Source: Lachnospiraceae bacterium
GTDB lineage: Bacteria; Bacillota; Clostridia; Lachnospirales; Lachnospiraceae
Assembly: GCA_017465475.1 (NCBI GenBank)
Contig: JAFTWC010000050.1
Coordinates: 26,548 to 90,547, forward strand
DNA: 64,000 nt
Direction: 5' to 3'
The notes under the pieces are model-generated. The model saw only the letters and a program-made list of their open reading frames with translations, searched no databases and was not told where the DNA came from. Positions 1-7,710 of this stretch are shown one piece after another. A program made the position numbers and the translations under genes. Each line of letters begins with the position of its first letter. The stretch's first letter is position 1.

Positions 1-87
1 GATGTGTTGGATCGTTTCACGAAGGATAAAAAAGAAAAGGCCGACTTAGATAAGAAAGTAAATCAAGTAGTAGAAGGCATGGAATAA
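1..87 (+). CDS. 3' end of an unidentified gene
   Basis: An open frame runs from the window edge to a TAA at 85-87 and encodes the last 28 residues of a protein rich in Lys, Asp and Glu (ending NQVVEGME). The tail looks like a charged helix. Too little is present to name a family. It ends 130 nt before rpmB, which has its own promoter, so the two are probably separate units. Confidence 0.5.
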   Translation, partial: DVLDRFTKDKKEKADLDKKVNQVVEGME

Positions 88-135
88 GGAAATTCTCACG
101 AATTTTGAAGAAAAATAAAAAAATAAAAATTTTTC

Positions 136-164
136 TTGCATTCTTTCGCTTCTTCTGATAGAAT
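136..164 (+). promoter_or_regulatory. Promoter of rpmB
   Basis: TTGCAT at 136-141 and TAGAAT at 159-164 are separated by 17 nt, and a TG one base before the -10 makes it an extended -10 site. The transcript would begin about 45 nt before the L28 start codon. Assignment is by consensus match only. Confidence 0.6.
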
Positions 165-217
165 AGATTTGTTTGTAGGCCATAGCCTTGAATTTCTATT
201 AAGGAGGTGCAATTGAC

Positions 218-415
218 ATGGCTAGATGTGCGGTTTGCGACAAGGGAGCCCTGTTTGGTATGCAGATTAGTCATTCCAGAAGCCAGGTTTCCGGAAGAGC
301 TCATAAAATGTGGAAGTCTAACATTAAGTCCGTTAAGGTTAAGGTTAACGGCGGCGCAAAGAAGATGTACGTATGTGCAGCTTGCTTAAGAGCCGGCAAG
401 GTAGAGCGCGCTTAA
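218..415 (+). CDS. rpmB: 50S ribosomal protein L28
   Basis: A 65-residue protein with the L28 opening MARCAVCDKG and a basic middle. It is a structural component of the large ribosomal subunit. Cys4/Cys7 and Cys53/Cys56 form two CxxC pairs, so this is the zinc-binding (C+) form rather than the Cys-free paralogue some Firmicutes use under zinc limitation. The start is fixed by AAGGAGGTG at 201-209. A hairpin terminator follows, so it is monocistronic. It lies just upstream of the asp23 - fakA-like pair, as in Bacillus (rpmB - yloU - yloV). Confidence 0.97.
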   Translation: MARCAVCDKGALFGMQISHSRSQVSGRAHKMWKSNIKSVKVKVNGGAKKMYVCAACLRAGKVERA

Positions 416-443
416 TTGATGCTCACATAGCGGAACGAATATC

Positions 444-484
444 AGGGATTTTGCAGGGCGGAGTGTTTTGCAAAGTCCCTTTTC
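444..484 (+). terminator. Terminator of rpmB
   Basis: AGGGATTTTGCA at 444-455 pairs with TGCAAAGTCCCT at 469-480 (one G-U) and is followed by a short T run. It would end the rpmB transcript before the small gene on the opposite strand. Confidence 0.65.
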
Positions 485-499
485 GCGTGTAGTAGGAAA

Positions 500-637
500 T
501 TATCGGCAAAAAAGGTGATATCCTGCCACAAGAAAAAGAATCATGAGTATAACGGTGAGCAGGGTGCTGCGAAGAAAAAAGGTAAGTAACATTCCCACAG
601 CAATCCAAAACAGAACGAATCCCAGAACTTTTCTCAT
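500..637 (-). CDS. Small membrane protein, 45 residues
   Basis: The frame is open to 721, but the likely start is the internal ATG at 635-637, which has GAGGGA 5 nt upstream on its strand. The 45-residue product begins MRKVLGFVLFW and is almost entirely hydrophobic, with two short transmembrane segments separated by LRST. It lies convergent to rpmB and divergent from asp23. No family is recognised. The ribosome binding site and amphipathic layout argue for a real gene, but chance is possible at this length. Confidence 0.5.
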   Translation of the reverse strand: MRKVLGFVLFWIAVGMLLTFFLRSTLLTVILMILFLVAGYHLFCR

Positions 638-716
638 GAAAATCCCTCGAAGTTCCTGTATTATTACAGTGTATGCGTTTTTTTTTGCGGGGTTCGTGTT
701 TTTTTTGAAAAATAGG

Positions 717-745
717 TTCACTTTTTAGTTAAAATGAGGTATACT
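717..745 (+). promoter_or_regulatory. Promoter of the asp23 - fakA-like unit
   Basis: TTCACT at 717-722 and TATACT at 740-745 are separated by 17 nt, about 50 nt before the Asp23 start codon. Confidence 0.55.
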
Positions 746-797
746 AGAATAGATACATAATCCTTGAAAGAAGAAATCGATAAAAGGAGGGGTTATA

Positions 798-1154
798 ATG
801 AATGCTACAATGAATACAGATCTCGGTAATGTGGTTATCGAAAATGACGTAATTGCGAAGTATGCAGGCTCTGCTGCAGTAGAGTGTTTCGGTGTGGTAG
901 GTATGGCTGCTGTTAATGTAAGAGACGGTATCACGAAGCTCTTGCGCAAAGAAAGTCTGAACAGAGGTGTCAATATCTCGGTAAATGATAATAAGATTAC
1001 GGTAGATTTTCATATCATTGTATCTTACGGTGTAAGTATTTCCGCAGTAGCTGACAATCTTGTGAGCAGCGTGAGGTATAAGATTGAGGAGTTCTCCGGT
1101 CTGCCGGTAGAAAAGATAAATATTTACGTAGAGGGTGTCAGAGTCATCGATTAA
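798..1154 (+). CDS. Asp23/Gls24 family protein (YloU-like)
   Basis: This 118-residue protein has the Asp23 (DUF322) pattern: an N-terminal GNVVIENDVIAKYAG strand-helix unit, a GVVGMAAVNVRDG segment, and a C-terminal KINIYVEGVRV strand. Members are abundant cytoplasmic proteins linked to cell-envelope stress and, in Staphylococcus, to membrane-anchored Asp23 assemblies. The start has AAGGAGGGG at 783-791. The FakA-like gene starts 38 nt downstream and is probably cotranscribed; this adjacency is widespread in Firmicutes and suggests a shared role in envelope lipid homeostasis, though the exact function is not established. Confidence 0.9.
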   Translation: MNATMNTDLGNVVIENDVIAKYAGSAAVECFGVVGMAAVNVRDGITKLLRKESLNRGVNISVNDNKITVDFHIIVSYGVSISAVADNLVSSVRYKIEEFSGLPVEKINIYVEGVRVID

Positions 1155-1191
1155 GTATTATATGCATGGTATGCATTAAGGAGGATAAACG

Positions 1192-2865
1192 GTGAGTATG
1201 AAAACAATAGATGCTGCTATGGTTCAGAAGTGTTTCCTTTCCGGAGCAAAGCGCATCGAGGCAAATAAAGAGTATATCAATGAATTAAACGTATTTCCGG
1301 TTCCGGATGGTGATACCGGCACCAATATGACGCTTACGATTATGTCTGCGGCAAAGGATGTTGCAGCCCTTGAGAATCCTACCATGGAGCAGGTGTGTAA
1401 GGCGATTTCCAGCGGCTCCTTGCGTGGCGCAAGAGGTAACTCCGGTGTTATTTTGTCTCAGTTGTTCCGTGGTTTTACAAAGGAATTGCGTGAGTTTGAC
1501 GGTGTCAGTGTAACGGTTCTTGCGTCTGCTTTTGAACGGGCGGTAGAAACTGCGTATAAGGCAGTTATGAAGCCAAAGGAAGGAACTATTCTTACGGTGG
1601 CCAGAGGTGGTGCGGAACGTGCCAGACAGCTTGCGGAAGAAGGCGAAGAGGATATTTTGGTGTTTGCCGAAGAAGTGGTTGCGCATATGAAGGAAGTGCT
1701 TGATATTACTCCGGAGCTTCTGCCTGTATTAAAGGAAGCGGGAGTGGTTGACTCCGGCGGACAGGGACTTCTTACGATTATGCAGGGTGTTTTGGATGCA
1801 TTGAACGGCAACGAAGTGGACTTTACCCTTACTGTTTCCGCATCGTCGGGGAAAGCGGCTACCGGTGCTGCAAATGACAATATTTCTACGGCAGATATTA
1901 AGTTTGGATATTGTACCGAGTTCATTATTATGGTGGAGAAGCACTATGATATGGATGAAGAGTTAAAGTTTAAAGCTTATTTGGAATCCATCGGTGATTC
2001 CATCGTGGTGGTATCCGATGAGGATATTGTAAAGGTGCATGTGCATACCAATGACCCGGGTCTTGCCATTCAGAAAGCGTTGACGTACGGATCCCTCACA
2101 AAGATGAAGATTGATAACATGCGTGAGGAGCATAATGAGCGTGTGATTCAGGGGGCTTCTCAGGCACAGGCAGAAGAGGAAAAGCCGGCAGAACAGGCAC
2201 CTCGTAAGTCATACGGTTTTGTGACGGTTTCTATCGGTGAAGGTCTTAATGAGATTTTTAAGGGAATCGGTGCAGATTACATCATCGAAGGCGGTCAGAC
2301 CATGAATCCGTCTACGGAAGACATGTTGACTGCTATTGAGAAGGTGAATGCAGACGTCATCTATATCTTACCGAATAACTCTAATATCATTCTTGCGGCA
2401 GAGCAGGCTGCAAGCTTGACAGAGGATAAGAAGATTGTAGTGATTCCTTCCAAGACCGTTCCGCAGGGTATTACGGCACTGATTAACTTTATGCCGGATA
2501 AGTCTGTTGAGGATAATACCAAACGTATGACGGAGGAAATGCAGAATGTTAAGACCGGTCAGGTAACTTACGCGGTACGTGATACTTCCATGGACGGTAA
2601 GGAGATTAAAGCCGGGGACTATATGGGTATCGGCGATAAGACGATTCTTTCCGTCGGCAATAATATTGCGGATGTTACCTATGAGTTGTTGGAATCTTTG
2701 ATGGATGACGATTCTGAACTGGTAAGCCTTTACTATGGTCAGGAAACTTCTGAAGAGGATGCCAATGCACTTGCAGACAGAGTAATGGAAGCGTATCCGG
2801 ACGTGGACGTGGAGGTTCATCCGGGTGGACAGCCGATTTATTACTATGTGCTTTCGGTAGAATAA
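1192..2865 (+). CDS. fakA: DAK2-domain protein, fatty acid kinase FakA-like (YloV)
   Basis: A 557-residue protein of FakA length. The DhaL-type kinase domain covers roughly residues 5-200 and carries the nucleotide/metal motif PVPDGDTGTNM at 36-46 and GSLRGARGNSG near 80. The rest matches the FakA middle and C-terminal regions, including VHVHTNDPG. FakA phosphorylates fatty acids carried by FakB (DegV family), so they can enter phospholipid synthesis through PlsX/PlsY. No FakB gene is in this window. The start is the GTG at 1192, with AAGGAGGAT 5 nt upstream; an in-frame ATG at 1198 is the alternative. A strong terminator follows. Confidence 0.88.
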   Translation: MSMKTIDAAMVQKCFLSGAKRIEANKEYINELNVFPVPDGDTGTNMTLTIMSAAKDVAALENPTMEQVCKAISSGSLRGARGNSGVILSQLFRGFTKELREFDGVSVTVLASAFERAVETAYKAVMKPKEGTILTVARGGAERARQLAEEGEEDILVFAEEVVAHMKEVLDITPELLPVLKEAGVVDSGGQGLLTIMQGVLDALNGNEVDFTLTVSASSGKAATGAANDNISTADIKFGYCTEFIIMVEKHYDMDEELKFKAYLESIGDSIVVVSDEDIVKVHVHTNDPGLAIQKALTYGSLTKMKIDNMREEHNERVIQGASQAQAEEEKPAEQAPRKSYGFVTVSIGEGLNEIFKGIGADYIIEGGQTMNPSTEDMLTAIEKVNADVIYILPNNSNIILAAEQAASLTEDKKIVVIPSKTVPQGITALINFMPDKSVEDNTKRMTEEMQNVKTGQVTYAVRDTSMDGKEIKAGDYMGIGDKTILSVGNNIADVTYELLESLMDDDSELVSLYYGQETSEEDANALADRVMEAYPDVDVEVHPGGQPIYYYVLSVE

Positions 2866-2885
2866 TAAGAAAGAGAAAAGTGAAG

Positions 2886-2915
2886 GGCTGTTGCAAAAAA
2901 GCAACAGCCTTTTTT
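2886..2915 (+). terminator. Terminator after the fakA-like gene
   Basis: GGCTGTTGC at 2886-2894 pairs perfectly with GCAACAGCC at 2901-2909 across an A6 loop, followed by six or more T residues. This is a classic intrinsic terminator. Confidence 0.9.
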
Positions 2916-2967
2916 ACTCCTTGGGAAATTGTGTAAAGAGATTCTGTACTCAGAACGGGGGATGACG

Positions 2968-5007
2968 ATGCAGCAAACAGATAAGATTACATGTATCAAA
3001 GGAATCGGAGAAAAGACGGCAAAGCTTTTACAGAAAGTGGATGTAGTGACAGTGGGAGATTTGCTGTCTTATTATCCCCGTACCTATGAAACCTATGAGC
3101 TTCCCACCCCTATCGGAGAGTTAAAAGAGGGGAAAGTAGCTACCATTGAAGCTTCGATAATAAAAAGTGCCGATGTGACACGGTATCGGAATTTGCAGGT
3201 GCTGACCTGTGTGGTAAAAGATCCGTCCGGCAGCATGAAACTCACCTGGTACAATCAGCCTTATATGAAAAATCAATTAACCATGGGAACGAGACATTTG
3301 TTCCGAGGGAAGGTGGTACGCAAAAAGGGAGCGTTAGTATTAGAACAACCGAAACGGTATACGCGCGAAGAATACGGAAGGTTGTTAAAAGTATTGCAAC
3401 CGGTATACGGGTTAACGGAAGGATTACATAACAGTACCATTTCCAAAGCAGTTACGGCGGCGTTGGCTGAATGTGAGAAAGCGCCGGAGCGTCTGCCTGC
3501 TAAAATCGCAAAGGCTCACGATTTGATTTCTCACAGAGCTGCAGTGGAAGAAATACATTTTCCGAAAAGTATGGAGACCTTGACAGAAGCCAGAAGGCGT
3601 TTGGTGTTTGAAGAATTCTTTCGTTTTATGTTGTTGCTTACCCATCATAAAGAGCAAAAGGGGAAAACAGAAAACCTTTGTCCGATACGAGAGACGGAAG
3701 CATGTGAACAGTTGATATCCGAACTGCCTTATGAATTAACCAATGCCCAGAAGAAAGTTTGGGGAGAGATAAAGAAGGATATTGCAGGGGGAGGAACCAT
3801 GGCACGGTTGGTCCAGGGAGATGTAGGCTCCGGCAAAACTATCCTTGCCATGCTATCCATGCTTGCGGCGGTAAAGTCCGGTTATCAGGCAGCACTGATG
3901 GCACCTACCGAGGTGTTGGCCAGACAGCATATGGCAGATGCTGTTGCGTTATTTACCCGGTTCGGGGTGCGGTGTACTTTACTGGTGGGTTCCATGACGG
4001 AAAGTCAGAAAAAGAAAGCAAGACAGGAAATTGCTGCGGGAGATGCCGGTATCATTATCGGAACCCAGGCTCTGTTTCAGGAAAAAGTAGAATATCATAA
4101 GTTAGGACTTGTGATTACGGATGAACAGCATCGCTTTGGCGTACGGCAAAGAGAGCGTTTTTCGGAAAAGGGAGAACATCCGCATATTTTGGTTATGAGT
4201 GCCACACCGATTCCGCGAACGTTGGCGATTATTTTATACGGCGATTTGGACATTTCCATTGTGGACGAATTGCCGAAGGGGCGTAAGCCTATAAAAAACT
4301 GTGTTGTGGGAACAGGATACAGGGATACGGCCCACCGGTTTATTCGAAAGCAGATTGATGCAGGCCGGCAGGCATATGTAATTTGTGCCATGGTAGAGGA
4401 CAGCGAAACTACAGAAGCAGAAAATGTTTTGGACTATACGGAACTATTACGGGAGGCCCTTGGAAGAGATATTTGCGTGGAATTTCTGCATGGCAAGATG
4501 GCAGCAAAAGAAAAGACGGACCGGATGAACCGGTTTGCGGAAGGAGAAATTAAAGTATTGGTGTCTACCACGGTGGTGGAAGTAGGGGTCAATGTTCCCA
4601 ATGCCACGGTGATGATGATTGAGAACGCGGAACGCTTCGGCTTGGCACAGCTTCACCAGCTTCGGGGAAGAGTGGGAAGAGGGGATGCAGAGTCTTATTG
4701 CATTATGATTAGTTCATCCGATGATAAGGATACCATGGAGCGGTTGGAGATTTTAAACAAGTCCAATGACGGGTTCTTTATTGCCGGGGAGGATTTGCGC
4801 TTGAGAGGACCGGGTGATTTGTTCGGTATTCGACAGAGCGGTGAATTAGAATTTGCCATCGGAGATATTTATACGGATGCGGTGTTGTTAAAAGAAGTCA
4901 GTGACACGGTGAATGCGCTGGAAAAAAAGGAATCGGAACAGTTGTATTCATTATGGTTTGACGACGGAGTATCGGGAATGATTCGCGATATGGCGGAGTC
5001 CATATAA
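2968..5007 (+). CDS. recG: ATP-dependent DNA helicase RecG
   Basis: The product is about 679 residues, as expected for RecG, which unwinds and regresses branched DNA such as stalled forks and Holliday junctions. The N-terminal wedge region has a helix-hairpin-helix-like IKGIGEKTAKLLQKV and an OB fold. The helicase core shows Walker A GDVGSGKT near residue 284, the DEQH box with HRFGVRQRERF, SATPIPRTLA, and motif VI QLRGRVGRG. The C-terminal RGPGDLFGIRQSG belongs to the TRG region. A TTG at 2929 has no ribosome binding site; the ATG at 2968 has GGGGG 6 nt upstream, and 2962 is a close alternative. Confidence 0.96.
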   Translation: MQQTDKITCIKGIGEKTAKLLQKVDVVTVGDLLSYYPRTYETYELPTPIGELKEGKVATIEASIIKSADVTRYRNLQVLTCVVKDPSGSMKLTWYNQPYMKNQLTMGTRHLFRGKVVRKKGALVLEQPKRYTREEYGRLLKVLQPVYGLTEGLHNSTISKAVTAALAECEKAPERLPAKIAKAHDLISHRAAVEEIHFPKSMETLTEARRRLVFEEFFRFMLLLTHHKEQKGKTENLCPIRETEACEQLISELPYELTNAQKKVWGEIKKDIAGGGTMARLVQGDVGSGKTILAMLSMLAAVKSGYQAALMAPTEVLARQHMADAVALFTRFGVRCTLLVGSMTESQKKKARQEIAAGDAGIIIGTQALFQEKVEYHKLGLVITDEQHRFGVRQRERFSEKGEHPHILVMSATPIPRTLAIILYGDLDISIVDELPKGRKPIKNCVVGTGYRDTAHRFIRKQIDAGRQAYVICAMVEDSETTEAENVLDYTELLREALGRDICVEFLHGKMAAKEKTDRMNRFAEGEIKVLVSTTVVEVGVNVPNATVMMIENAERFGLAQLHQLRGRVGRGDAESYCIMISSSDDKDTMERLEILNKSNDGFFIAGEDLRLRGPGDLFGIRQSGELEFAIGDIYTDAVLLKEVSDTVNALEKKESEQLYSLWFDDGVSGMIRDMAESI

Positions 5008-5023
5008 GGGGACAAAAGTCTTT

Positions 5024-5058
5024 TAGGGGAAATTGATGTATTTTGTGTGTTTCCCCTA
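5024..5058 (+). terminator. Hairpin after recG, probable terminator
   Basis: TAGGGGAAA at 5024-5032 pairs perfectly with TTTCCCCTA at 5050-5058. A T-rich tract follows after a few bases. It lies between the recG stop and the promoter of the AAA+ gene. Confidence 0.55.
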
Positions 5059-5085
5059 CATTTCACTTTTCTTTTTAGAAAAATG

Positions 5086-5094
5086 TGGTATACT
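5086..5094 (+). promoter_or_regulatory. Extended -10 promoter of the AAA+ ATPase gene
   Basis: TGG followed by TATACT at 5089-5094 gives an extended -10 element about 50 nt before the start codon. A convincing -35 hexamer at 16-18 nt is not visible, which fits extended -10 promoters. Confidence 0.5.
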
Positions 5095-5146
5095 TATTAT
5101 GTGTGCGTATGCGCAAAAAAGTCAGATTAGAAAGGAGAACGGTACG

Positions 5147-6748
5147 ATGCAAAAACAATATACAAACGAGCAGTTGTATTCTGTTGCCAGTGATAATTAC
5201 CGACTTCTTTCAGAGTATTGCGGTACCTTGGAAGCGGAAGGATATTTTTCCAAGGCGGAGCAGATTTTGCATCTGTCAGCAGATGAGGTACTGGACTTTT
5301 ATGTGCAGTCGTTGATGGTGCAGTTTATGGTGTTCGGAAAGCGTTTGAATGAGGACGAGGTGCTGTTTGCGGCAGGTCTTACAAAGCAGGACATGCTGGG
5401 ACTGAAGGAGGCTTGGGAAAGCGGCGATATGACCGATGTAGTCAGCCGGTCCGCAAGGTTTCTGGAAGCACCGCCCATTCTTTTGCAATTACTCAGTTTG
5501 CGTGACCAGGAAAAAAAGCTGGGAGTTACGGGGTTATTCTTCGATGCTTTATTAAATGTGATGATTTGTTTGTCTTATTTGAATAAAGTCAGAGATACGC
5601 ATGTTTCTAAGTTTATCGGTTTATATTTTGATAAAGTGGCAATGTTTTTGGCAAATCGGGAGGAGGATTCCCGTACGGTGGACGGAAAGTACATATTCAA
5701 AAAATTGTGCTCCGGAAATCTGGCCGAAGGTTGCAGAATGCTTCGGGAAGCAGGGAACGATTTTGCTTCGTATAAAAAGAAGTATTATTATTACAGACAG
5801 AGTATGGGGACTGCCGCAGTGGCAGATGTGCAGACAGAGCGTCTGATGCATAAGGAAGAGGCCCCGGGGTATTTGCCGGAGATTCTGGCCGATGCGGCGG
5901 AAGAAGCGGTGGAAACCATGAAAGAAAAAAAGGCAGAAGCGGAAATCGACCGTCTGACCAATGAATTAAATCGTATGGTAGGTCTTTCGGAAGTAAAGGA
6001 AGAAATCCGTTCTTTAATCAATCTGATTAAGGTGAAAAAGCTTCGGGAAAGGTACAAGCTTCCGCAAATGAATATGTCGTATCATATGGTGTTTACCGGA
6101 AGTCCGGGCACCGGAAAGACTACGGTGGCGCGTCTGGTGGCACAGATTTACAAGGAACTGGGTATTTTAAGTAAAGGGACTCTGACGGAAACGGACCGGT
6201 CCGGGCTGGTGGCAGGTTATGTGGGACAGACTGCCCTTAAGGTGAAGGAAACGGTAGAACGGGCTTTAGGAGGTGTATTATTCATTGACGAAGCCTATGC
6301 ATTGGCACCGGAGAATGCAAGCAATGATTTCGGTGGAGAGGCCATTGATACCCTGGTGAAGCTGATGGAAGATCACCGGGACGATTTGGTGATTATCGTG
6401 GCCGGATATACGGCAGAAATGCAGCGATTCTTAAAAGCAAATACCGGGTTATATTCCCGATTTAATAAGTTTATTACCTTTGCGGATTATTCCGATGAGG
6501 AGCTTTTGGCAATTTTGGATTCTATGGCTTCGGATATGGGATTTTGTCTCACGGAAGGAGCAAGGGCGAAGGTGGAAGAATTTCTGAGGGGCATGGATGA
6601 GACAGAGAAAAAGGAGTTCGGAAACGCCAGAGGAATTCGCAATTTATTTGAACGATTGGTCAGCAATCAGGCCAATCGAATTATTGCTTACGATTCTCAG
6701 TCCATCAAGGATATTACCGTGATTACGGAAGAAGATGTGATTGAGTAG
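5147..6748 (+). CDS. AAA+ ATPase, CbbX/SpoVK type with a long helical N-terminus
   Basis: A 533-residue protein. The C-terminal 260 residues form a CbbX/SpoVK-type AAA+ module with Walker A GSPGTGKTT near residue 319, Walker B LFIDEAYAL near 378, and RGIRNLFERLV as the sensor-2 region. The N-terminal 260 residues are helical (NYRLLSEYCGTLEAEGYFSKAEQIL and on) with no family I recognise. SpoVK itself is about 320 residues, so this is an extended form. The start at 5147 is set by GAAAGGAGAAC; the frame is open to 5033 without another good site. Its substrate is unknown. A glycosyltransferase gene follows after 10 nt, so the surface-glycan genes may share the transcript. Confidence 0.85.
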   Translation: MQKQYTNEQLYSVASDNYRLLSEYCGTLEAEGYFSKAEQILHLSADEVLDFYVQSLMVQFMVFGKRLNEDEVLFAAGLTKQDMLGLKEAWESGDMTDVVSRSARFLEAPPILLQLLSLRDQEKKLGVTGLFFDALLNVMICLSYLNKVRDTHVSKFIGLYFDKVAMFLANREEDSRTVDGKYIFKKLCSGNLAEGCRMLREAGNDFASYKKKYYYYRQSMGTAAVADVQTERLMHKEEAPGYLPEILADAAEEAVETMKEKKAEAEIDRLTNELNRMVGLSEVKEEIRSLINLIKVKKLRERYKLPQMNMSYHMVFTGSPGTGKTTVARLVAQIYKELGILSKGTLTETDRSGLVAGYVGQTALKVKETVERALGGVLFIDEAYALAPENASNDFGGEAIDTLVKLMEDHRDDLVIIVAGYTAEMQRFLKANTGLYSRFNKFITFADYSDEELLAILDSMASDMGFCLTEGARAKVEEFLRGMDETEKKEFGNARGIRNLFERLVSNQANRIIAYDSQSIKDITVITEEDVIE

Positions 6749-6758
6749 AGGAGGAACT

Positions 6759-7706
6759 ATGGAAGGCGAGAAGCAAAAACGGATTTCTATTGTGGTGCCG
6801 GTCTATAACGAAGGTGCCCATATCCGGAACTCTATGGAGTATGTGGGAAATATATGCGACAAAGCAGGCATTTTATATGAGCTGGTATTAATCGATGACG
6901 GTTCTAAGGATAATTCCTGGGAAGAAATCAGTCGTATGGCCAAGGAAGACGAGCGGGTAACGGCGGTGCGGCTTTCTCGCAATTTTGGAAAAGAACCTGC
7001 GCTTTGTGCGGGGCTTGATGCGGCAAGAGGCGATGCGGTTATTGTAATGGATGCGGATTTGCAGCATCCGCCGGAAAAGATTCCGGAAATGGTGCGTCTT
7101 TGGGAAGAAGGAGCCGAGGTAGTGGAGGGAGTCAAGTCCTCCAGAGGAAAGGAAAAGAAGTCCTATCGTTTTTGTGCCAAGGTTTTTTACGGAATGATTA
7201 ATAGAGCTACCGGCATCGATTTTGACAATGCCTCGGACTTCAAGCTTTTGGATCGTAAAGTGATAGAGGCAATGAAACAGATGCCGGAGCGTATGACCTT
7301 TTTCCGCGGCATGTCTGCCTGGGTGGGATTTGAACGGAAAAGCTTTGAGTTTGAAGTGGCGGAGCGAGTAGACGGAACGTCCAAGTGGTCCTTAAAACGC
7401 CTGATTACGCTGGCGGTTACGGCAGTGACCTCTTATACATCCGCACCGCTTCACTGTATTACGTTTTTAGGTATTATTATGTTTTTCGGAGCCATTGTGT
7501 TGGGCATTCAAACGTTGTATATGAAGTTTGCCGGATATGCACAGGATGGATTTACTACGGTAATTTTGTTGCTGTTATTTATTGGTAGTATGATTATGAT
7601 CAGCCTCGGAATTATCGGCATTTATCTGATGAAGATTTATCATGAAATGAAAGGAAGACCTCGTTATCTGACCTCCAGAGTGATTCGTCAGAAAGAGGAA
7701 GAGTAG
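6759..7706 (+). CDS. Family 2 glycosyltransferase, GtrB/DPM1-like, membrane anchored
   Basis: A 315-residue enzyme with a GT-A domain (IVVPVYNEG at the start, LIDDGSKDNSW, and metal-binding DADLQHPPE) and two C-terminal transmembrane segments, the layout of GtrB-type polyprenyl-phosphate glycosyltransferases. It would load a sugar from a nucleotide donor onto undecaprenyl phosphate at the inner membrane face. AGAGGAGGAAC precedes the ATG at 6759. The next gene, a large polytopic protein, starts 4 nt after the stop and could use the lipid-linked sugar on the outer face. The specific sugar cannot be read from sequence. Confidence 0.9.
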   Translation: MEGEKQKRISIVVPVYNEGAHIRNSMEYVGNICDKAGILYELVLIDDGSKDNSWEEISRMAKEDERVTAVRLSRNFGKEPALCAGLDAARGDAVIVMDADLQHPPEKIPEMVRLWEEGAEVVEGVKSSRGKEKKSYRFCAKVFYGMINRATGIDFDNASDFKLLDRKVIEAMKQMPERMTFFRGMSAWVGFERKSFEFEVAERVDGTSKWSLKRLITLAVTAVTSYTSAPLHCITFLGIIMFFGAIVLGIQTLYMKFAGYAQDGFTTVILLLLFIGSMIMISLGIIGIYLMKIYHEMKGRPRYLTSRVIRQKEEE

Positions 7707-7710
7707 CAGT

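Noticed and set aside
1458-1925. 155-codon minus-strand frame
   Set aside because: Antisense to the FakA-like gene, which is well supported by motifs.
2929-2967. TTG start of recG at 2929
   Set aside because: No ribosome binding site in front; the ATG at 2968 (or 2962) has GGGGG at good distance and gives the usual RecG length.
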